A stretch of 64,000 bases of DNA from Bactericera cockerelli (taxonomy: Eukaryota; Arthropoda; Insecta; Hemiptera; Triozidae), in NCBI GenBank assembly GCA_024516035.1, contig CM044961.1, positions 30,462,195 to 30,526,194 on the forward strand, written 5' to 3'. Shown here in pieces: positions 57,301-64,000 of the stretch; position 1 is the first letter of the stretch; each line of letters begins with the position of its first letter. A model generated the notes under the pieces. That model worked only from the letters and a program-made list of their open reading frames with translations, was not told the DNA's origin and did not search any database. Position numbers and translations under genes: made by a program.

Positions 57301-58062
57301 ATGACAGAGGAAGAGAAATATTCAGACAAACCTGTTAGGTTGAAAGGTTTTCTGTGACAGAAAATTGTATGGTTGTCTGAACAGATGGGAAACTGAAGCA
57401 TGTCAAATGAAATGCTGGGAACACTTGAGAGCATGAGTTCTCTGACGTAACTCATAAGAGGGGAACATTTGTCCCACATTGACTATAATAGAACTTTGGT
57501 GTCGTTATAACGTTGGTTAACAACTCTCCTGAGATAATTTGGAAATTCGGATGGATAATAATTTAGAAAATGATGATGTATTTTTTTTTTTTTTTTTAAG
57601 GAAAATTTCCATAGTTAATTTTATTCTTAACTAAAATAAATAAAACTTGTAATATTTATAATAATTAAAAACACTAAAAATTTTTTAGATAAAAAAATGA
57701 TAGAAAAACCATTTAGACAAAATGGTTTAAAGGTCAATGGAAGTGATTGAGGGAATGAAATTGAAGAAATAGAAAAGAAATATTAAACCAAATTTGTATA
57801 TTATAAGACTAAAATTCTCATATACGAGTACCACTAAAATTCGCAAGTATGAATAATTTACTAGAAAATAGAATGTGCCTATTTTCTAAAAAAAATACTA
57901 CAACAAAAAACAAAAAAAGCATGTTTATGACTTGGTTGTTCTTTTTGTTTTTTGTAGAATTGTAAAGTAAAGCTACACAGAATAGTTTAAATGGACTACA
58001 ACCTTGTTAGTTAGTGATTTTTTTTTGTGTTATGTTATCGGTTCCATTTTTGTCTTTGGAAC

Positions 58063-58094
58063 AATTTGTAATGTCAAAATTGACATTACAAATT
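58063..58094. repeat. Perfect 15-bp hairpin
   Basis: AATTTGTAATGTCAA, two bases, then TTGACATTACAAATT. It is a tight palindrome in otherwise plain AT-rich DNA and may be the ends of a deleted transposon. Confidence 0.65.
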
Positions 58095-58809
58095 AATACT
58101 AACTTGCTTTGCCGATTCAAATTTTAAATGATTGAATGTTTTTTGTCAGCCTTGAAAAAGTAATCCTTGATAACAAACCTTTTTTTTCTTCCTAAACCCA
58201 AATTAAAAATCTGAATTCACGGTTGTGTACTCTGGCTTAGTCTTCTGCTAGCCTTGAAAAACGGATTTTTAGGGGAATCTAAACTATAAGTATATAACCT
58301 GTTTTGCTCTGACACTTTAAATAAAGCTCTACCTATACTAGGACTTTTTGTTTAAAATAATACATCCACTTACAAAGATAAAGCTCACTGACTTATTAGA
58401 GATATTGTTATTCATACATTGATAGACAAACAAGCTAATGTTGTGCATAGGTACCTACATAAACAAGACACATTTCTAAATAATTACTAACAGTATGAAT
58501 GAAACATATTAGGGGTGAAATAAGTAGGCACCCTAAAGACATGTGTTACGTTGGGATACAAGAAACCACAAATGGTATGAATAATTAACTCAGGTTTGAA
58601 AAGACAGAATATTATTATAATGTGCAACAAGGGAGTTCTATTGTGGAAAGGTTTGAACTAATGGATTTCCGCAATATTCACTGTATCGCAGAATAACTGA
58701 TGAGCGCTTTTGTCTGGCTTTTGCTAGCTCAATATACTCAAATATTTGTTGTTCTTCAAACAGCACAATGTGCTCAATTTTTTCATCATTTTAGTTATCA
58801 ACCCTTGCG

Positions 58810-58950
58810 CCTGAGGTTGGCTTGATCGATAAGGCGACGGAATTGTAACCTGGAGGTCGGTGGTTCAAGTCCCGGGTTCAGCGAAGATTTAGTATAGTGA
58901 GTTTGAGTGGTTGTGACAATACGAAAGTGACTAACACATATATGATAAAC
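58810..58950 (+). mobile_element. tRNA-headed SINE, family C (well preserved)
   Basis: TTGATCGATAAGGCGACGGA and GAGGTCGGTGGTTCAAGTCC, followed by GCGAAGATTTAGTATAGTGA and GTTGTGACAATACGAAAGTG. It gives the clearest family C consensus in the window. Confidence 0.75.
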
Positions 58951-59950
58951 TTTTCAAACTTTATCAACCTTTTCATGTTTCTCTAGCAAAATCCATCGAT
59001 CACCAAGTGCAAGAAGCTATGTTGTAAAGTTTTATGCGTTACCTAAAAAAATACAAAGATATTATGGGTGATTGTGTCCATGTTCCTAGACTTTCAATAA
59101 GAAAAACATTTCAGCACCTTCACTCCTAGAGGGAGGTTTTGAACCGAGGCATGTAGGTTGAAAATTGTTAACATGAGGTTGAATATGATTCATTACACGT
59201 AAAATCTTTTATAATGAAACACAATTACCCTATATTCTATTATATTCTAATCACTACACGTGTGGACTAGTCTGTAGGACATCCCCGTGCTTGGAGAGTA
59301 GGTGGCTGAAGACTTGACATACGTCGAACATGGCACAGTCGATAATAGGAATATGTCAATTTAATTATGTCACGCCCCGCAAAACTGACATGCGCGGTCT
59401 ACCTCTGCACACATCAACTCGTTCATTCCAATATCGTGGATCGTGTGGAGCTTGTGCAGCGTGCCTGCTCAAATGGGTTTGAATCATGCAATATCGTTTT
59501 GAAACCCATGTGTTTGATGCACAGCAACTCACTAAGTCATTAATAAATTGGAAATAGACCGAGACAGTCCAAATTACGAGGTAGGTAGCTATAGATGTTA
59601 GTCATAAAGTTAATATTTTATTTTAATGAAAAAAAAAAAAAAAATGAAAACTTTCACTCTTGAAAAAAGAAAACCCAAGTTTAAAAAAGCAAACCAGAGT
59701 TCTACTTTTTTTTAATTGCTGTTTTACTATTTTTAAAGGTAAATGTTCCTATAATAACTAGTATTACTTAATACTATTGTAATTTTTTTTTTTATGAATT
59801 CTTTTCTTAGATAAACAAAAATCAGTACATTCAACATAATTCTATTGTTTACTCGTGAACAATAATAATAACGTAGAGTAAATAAATCTATTGGATTTTT
59901 TATGTATTGTATGATTATCTTGTTTTATCTGTGGTCCTTGAAAGTCTATT

Positions 59951-60113
59951 GTTTTTTTTTTTTTTTTTTTTTTTTCATCATCATAGGGTGGTGTCATCGA
60001 GAACGATGGTAGCCAGACAGTGGTGGAATGACTCATCACTTCTATCACTGTCTTTACAAGGCGGCTAATAATTGACAAGGGACCCCAGAACCAAACCAAT
60101 GCTGGTCTACTCC
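59951..60113 (-). mobile_element. SINE-like repeat, family H (reverse, copy 2 with tail)
   Basis: The same sequence as 44956-45064, plus GACAAGGGACCCCAGAACCA. A T-run at 59951-59974 serves as the poly-A tail on the minus strand. Confidence 0.7.
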
Positions 60114-60335
60114 CTTTTTTAACTTATTCAAATTTATAAGTTAAAAAGCAACGTTGGTCAAAATTGGAAAAATGCAGAATTTATAATTTAAAGAGACTTT
60201 TAGAAGGTCAGATTTGTTTGTGGGGATAACAGTCTCAAAATATATATGTATGCTTATATTTAAAAAAATTAAAAATATACCTTAATAAATTCCATCATTT
60301 CCTACACGTACAGTCGTACAGGTACCTACAGACCA

Positions 60336-60713
60336 ATGATGACACCAATGGATTCAACTCTTTGGGCCTCATTGCTGTTTCTTCTGGTAGCAGGAATAAT
60401 CGGACCTTCTTCGGCATACATGAGATACTTCACCCCACTTGTAAGAACATATCATCCATATACATCCCTGCCAGTTGCTAATCCATACATACCCACTCTG
60501 GCACCGTTTGGAGCGGCGTCTTTCTTACATCCTTATTATCCGCCACAATATTATCCATCGCACATCTCTACGTATTCACCAACTGTGCCCTTATATCCAG
60601 CACACATCCCAACGTACTCGCCAACTGTGCCCTATTATCCAGGAGTTATGCCAATGTACAATCCAGCTTTACATTCCAGACCTACTCTCACAGTGTATCA
60701 ATATGCTTGGTAG
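60336..60713 (+). CDS. Tyr/Pro-rich secreted protein (125 aa)
   Basis: ATG at 60336, with a second Met five codons in as an alternative start. Residues 1-28 form a signal peptide ending GPSSA, then YMRYF. The mature part is rich in Tyr, Pro, Ser and Thr, with two tandem units HISTYSPTVPLYPA and HIPTYSPTVPYYPG, and no Cys or Lys. This composition fits structural extracellular proteins (cuticle, vitelline envelope/chorion, or salivary sheath). No chitin-binding Rebers-Riddiford motif is visible. A TATATATG-type element lies about 90 bases upstream. The gene appears to be a single exon. No canonical AATAAA was seen close downstream. The coding call is supported by the signal peptide and repeat structure. 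Function is inferred. Confidence 0.72.
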   Translation: MMTPMDSTLWASLLFLLVAGIIGPSSAYMRYFTPLVRTYHPYTSLPVANPYIPTLAPFGAASFLHPYYPPQYYPSHISTYSPTVPLYPAHIPTYSPTVPYYPGVMPMYNPALHSRPTLTVYQYAW

Positions 60714-61088
60714 TGATGGCAGAAACATTTGTCATTTGTTATAACAAGTGTAGACACTGTTCATTTAGAAATTTCACAGAACACAATGGTGATATTAGTT
60801 TAAATTTGAAAGGATATAATGAAAACAATTGAGATTAACAGTTTGACTTTAAAAAATAACTGTGATTAACAGATAGATTTTGCAAAGACAAGAACTGTTG
60901 TGACAAACAGTTATATTTTACACAAAAAACACTTGTTTTGATAAATTTGTCTGCAGGTACTTAGATTTTGAAAAGATAGTTAAAATCTTGCCAGTTAGTT
61001 TTATCTTAATGGTTTTGTATGCACTTGTTGCGATAGGTAGCTTGATTTTGAAAAGATAAATTTAATCTGCTTAGTGAGTGTCTTTCAT

Positions 61089-61350
61089 TGAATTCTGATT
61101 TACCCATGTAGTTATGTACTAAAGTCTAATGTACCCATGTAGTTTTGTACTTATTTCTGATGTACCCATGTAGTTTTGTACTAAATTCTGATGTACACAT
61201 GTAGTTTTTTACTAAATTCTGATATACCCATGTAATTTTGTACTAAATTCTGATTTGTACTTAGTTCTGATGTACCCATGTACTTTTGTACTAAATTCTG
61301 ATGTACGTATGTACTTTTGTACTAAATTCTGATGTAACTATGTAGTTTTA
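61089..61350 (+). repeat. ~31-bp degenerate tandem repeat
   Basis: About eight units of TGTACCCATGTAGTTTTGTA then CTAAATTCTGA, starting about 370 bases 3' of the Tyr/Pro-rich gene. Units vary by a few bases. It could lie in a long 3' UTR. Confidence 0.85.
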
Positions 61351-61525
61351 TCAGGAGATGTTGAACATGCTGTACCAGGCCTTTCCAAGTTAAGAATTTG
61401 GAAATACAAGGTTAATACTTAAGTGTAGTGTTGTTGTGCTAACTTATGGAATGAAAAAGAAAAACATGTTGACTGGTGAGCCTTGCTGAAAATTTATTAA
61501 ACTTTATTGTATTATTTATTATTTG

Positions 61526-61563
61526 TTTAATTTGAATTGAACCCACGTTCAATTCAAATTAAA
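61526..61563. repeat. Perfect 17-bp hairpin
   Basis: TTTAATTTGAATTGAAC, loop CCAC, then GTTCAATTCAAATTAAA. It is fully complementary. It could form a transcription-linked hairpin or be a transposon scar. Confidence 0.7.
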
Positions 61564-61913
61564 AAAATACTCGCCGCCAACTATAAATACCTTTCAACTC
61601 GCCGGGAGGCGAGCGCTCGTCAAGTAGCGCCAACCAACCGGCCTATATTAACACGAAACAGAGTTCATATGTATTTTGTTTTGTTGTTTTCGCCCATTAT
61701 AATTTACTACTTTAATAATAATTATTGGCTTATATAAAATTTATTCACCTAACATACGGACTTGTTTTTTTCTACCTAAATATATTTTTACTACTTTTGA
61801 AGAAAGCGACCCTTATGCTGTTTTATTTAATTTTAATTATTTGAGAGATAAACTAGACTTTCACTTTTGTATTTTTGTGAATTTTCATTATTGAAGTCAT
61901 ATTTATTTTAATT

Positions 61914-62270
61914 TTTTTTTTTTTTTTTTTTTAATTTATGAACACGTCTTAGACAACTAAAATAAAACGATATGGCAAATATATCAGTCCCCGCTGGAGC
62001 TCTGATGTTGAGCAACGTCGCGTATGGAGAAGACGTGGATTGACGCCCACTCTTGTTTTCATTTCTGTCAGATGGTATTCTTGATTCAATAAGTGAATCT
62101 AGAATTAGAATCCTCGCTAGAGAACTATAAACAGAGAGCAGAAAAGTCCAAGTCCTCATGATGGTTGATCGCACATAAAAATATGTGGTTCAGGACGAGC
62201 CAACATTTAAATAAAGTTGACTGGAGACCATCACTCACCCCTCCAGCTGTAGCCAAGCTGGCTACAACAA
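61914..62270 (-). mobile_element. Retroposed sequence R2 with poly-A tail and an 88-codon ORF
   Basis: On the minus strand the unit runs from about GTAGCCAGCTTGGCTACAGC to a poly-A run at 61933-61914 that follows GTTCATAAATT. It contains an ORF starting MRSTIMRTWTFLLSVYSS, which looks leader-like, and ending HKLKKKKK in the poly-A. A partial copy lies at 44281. It may be a retrocopy of a small secreted-peptide mRNA or an unclassified SINE. The protein is not recognised. Confidence 0.4.
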
Positions 62271-62648
62271 CAACAGAATTAGAATAAAACCTTCTGTGTC
62301 AAATTACAAATTTGACTAGTTCATAGAAAAAATAAATCAATTCAACAAGTCAAGCTTATGGCTATGCATTAATCCAGTAGACAATTCATCCTAGTCTCAT
62401 ATTATTATTATAAAATTAAGGTCACATACATAGGTACATACTTTTAAAATGCATTGATTAACAAATCTTTTGCAAAAAAGTCTTTTTGTGAGTAATACGA
62501 TTACGATTGTAACGGTTCAAAGTAAAAGATGAAGAAGATTTTATGTAGGTATCATAAAAAAAAGTTTTGCTAAACATGTCAATAGCAAGAAACATGTTTC
62601 TGTAAAAGACCAGCTTTGGGGAAACTTTGTGACTTCAACAATGAACAT

Positions 62649-62728
62649 GATCTGAGAGAGAGAGTGATTGGTATAAAAGAAGTAAACGATCTGAGAGAGA
62701 GAGAGCAATTGGTATAAAAGAAGTAAAG
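62649..62728. repeat. Tandem duplication of a GA-rich 40-mer
   Basis: GATCTGAGAGAGAGAG followed by TTGGTATAAAAGAAGTAAA is present twice in a row with minor changes. Confidence 0.8.
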
Positions 62729-62863
62729 AATCAGAGCACCTAATTGAAGAAAATGTATTGGAAATAATCCAACGCTGACAAAGGAGTTCAAAATTGGTGA
62801 TCTTGGTAATGTAAGGTTCCAAGAGAGTTTTCAAAAGTAATGCAGGCAGATTTTTTGTGTCTA

Positions 62864-63028
62864 AGACCCGAATTATTAAACACGATTAGTTTAACTAATC
62901 CTACACTATCTCTTAACACGTCCTCTAGTAAGAATTTCAACCAATATTAGGGCATTTTTATCAGCTGAAATAATAGTGGCTGGGATGAACAAATCCTAGA
63001 TATTCAATCCTGTTTCATAATTCGGTCC
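62864..63028. mobile_element. TA-flanked MITE, copy 4
   Basis: Left CGAATTATTAAACACGATTA, inverted right CCGAATTATGAAACAGGATT, and TA on both sides. The centre matches the copy at 4721 in the same orientation (TTAACACG-CCTCTAGTA, AACAAATYCTAGATATTCAA). Confidence 0.72.
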
Positions 63029-63030
63029 TA

Positions 63031-64000
63031 CAGTTGGAGGAAAAGAAAGAGAGAAAAAGAGCATACTGATAATTAGACAGACATAAATGCAACAGAACAT
63101 CAGAGCAAAGTGAAGATGGGAAAATTGTTACACATGATGCATCACGCAGATCCAGCTAGGATGAGATTATGAGTCAGATGTACTTGTGTAGCTACCTGTG
63201 TTTCTACCACCTATTGTTTCTACCTAGAAGAGCATGTATTTAGCTCTAATTAGTTGTAATCATGCAATATTGAATGTAAAACCCATGTGCGCTGTAGACG
63301 AAAGCCCAGTGAGTCTGTTGGATCCAGAGTGAGGCAGTCATATCTTCCAGGTATCTATCATACCTACATTTAAAAAAATCTTTTAGTAACAAAACTAAGT
63401 ACATTAGGTACTTATTATATATATATATTTTTTTTATTAAGGTTTAACGTCATTTATAGGTAATACTTTTGAATGTTTTTTATTTATTTATTTTTTAAAC
63501 ATAACATTTAAAATATTATATTTCAATTGGACAATATAAGGAAGAAAATCGAAGAATTAGTTTAAAAAATAATCATTCTATTTTATTTGGAGACAGGTAT
63601 TTACTATGTTTTTATACTAATATATTCTTAGAATTATCGTGATCATAATGTGATGGTTTCTGGTGACTTGCGCCTACAACCTGTTGACGATGGTGTCAAA
63701 ATGAGAAAAAATATCGAGACATAAAATTAATACCACTGTCTAAATAAGAGCGTTAATATTTTACAAAGGTCCTTAGAACTACTGCTACAACAGCATAAAA
63801 AATATTAGTATCAGTAAAAAGTGAACCATGTATGCAAAAGTATTTTTAATATTTGTGGATTGTATTTCAGAATAACTCTGAGGACCACCAGAAATATTTT
63901 ATTGTAGTGTTTTATTATGGATTTACTAACATTGCTATGGAGTATTCCTCTCTAATTATGATTTTACAACACCGTTTTATGCGGTATTTCATAAAATCCT
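63031..64000. other. AT-rich DNA to window end, no gene seen
   Basis: An (AT)n run near 63418-63428 and a minus-strand TGACGTTAAACC tail-like motif near 63445. No supportable exon. Confidence 0.4.

Noticed and set aside
57012..57479. 155-codon minus-strand ORF
   Set aside because: It lies in a purine-rich region where the minus strand avoids stops. No signal peptide, domain or repeat match was recognised. Kept out for lack of support, though it is more complex than the other artefacts.

Overview
This is an animal nuclear genomic window. It is AT-rich and intron-bearing, and most of it is repeats. I see no rRNA operon, CRISPR array or bacterial operon. The mix of tRNA-headed SINEs, a 5S-rRNA-headed SINE, Tc1-type DNA transposons, jockey/I/CR1-like LINE fragments and long GA/CT tracts points to an arthropod. 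A hemipteran such as a planthopper is my best guess, made from general genome style and not proven by any marker gene.

The window has three gene-bearing zones. (1) 4.2-35.1 kb holds three genes for secreted proteins: gene A (minus, 2 exons, 262 aa), gene B (minus, about 1,240 aa, split in two reading frames by one apparent extra base) and gene C (plus, 3 exons, 303 aa). I assembled A and C from splice sites with compatible phases. All three have an N-terminal hydrophobic leader, a low-complexity linker, one or more K-R type proprotein cleavage sites, and then a helical domain sharing P-x-[IL]-[IV]-K-x3-R. I read them as a diverged paralogous cluster of processed secreted proteins of unknown function; salivary, accessory-gland or other effector roles are possible. 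Gene B looks like a polyprotein precursor: four modules of about 60-85 residues are each followed by a basic cleavage site. B and C are divergently transcribed, about 2.1 kb apart.

(2) 39.6-44.0 kb holds four tiny plus-strand ORFs (33-43 aa). Each has one hydrophobic helix and then Y-[LIV]-x-P at residues 18-24, and three have a plausible splice acceptor just upstream of the ATG. They may be an undescribed tandem family of membrane microproteins. (3) 60.3 kb holds a single-exon gene for a 125-aa Tyr/Pro-rich secreted protein, possibly cuticular or eggshell-like.

The rest is mobile or repetitive DNA. It includes a Tc1 element with TIRs and TA target duplications, an intact 5S-derived SINE with an 11-bp target duplication, a hairpin with perfect 68-bp arms, a four-copy TA-flanked MITE family, a 0.95-kb element with palindromic ends carrying a KRBA2-like Cys-rich remnant, a 5'-truncated RNase-H LINE with a 13-bp target duplication, several other LINE fragments, at least seven SINE-like families, 21-bp, 60-bp and 31-bp minisatellites, and kilobase-scale polypurine/polypyrimidine tracts.
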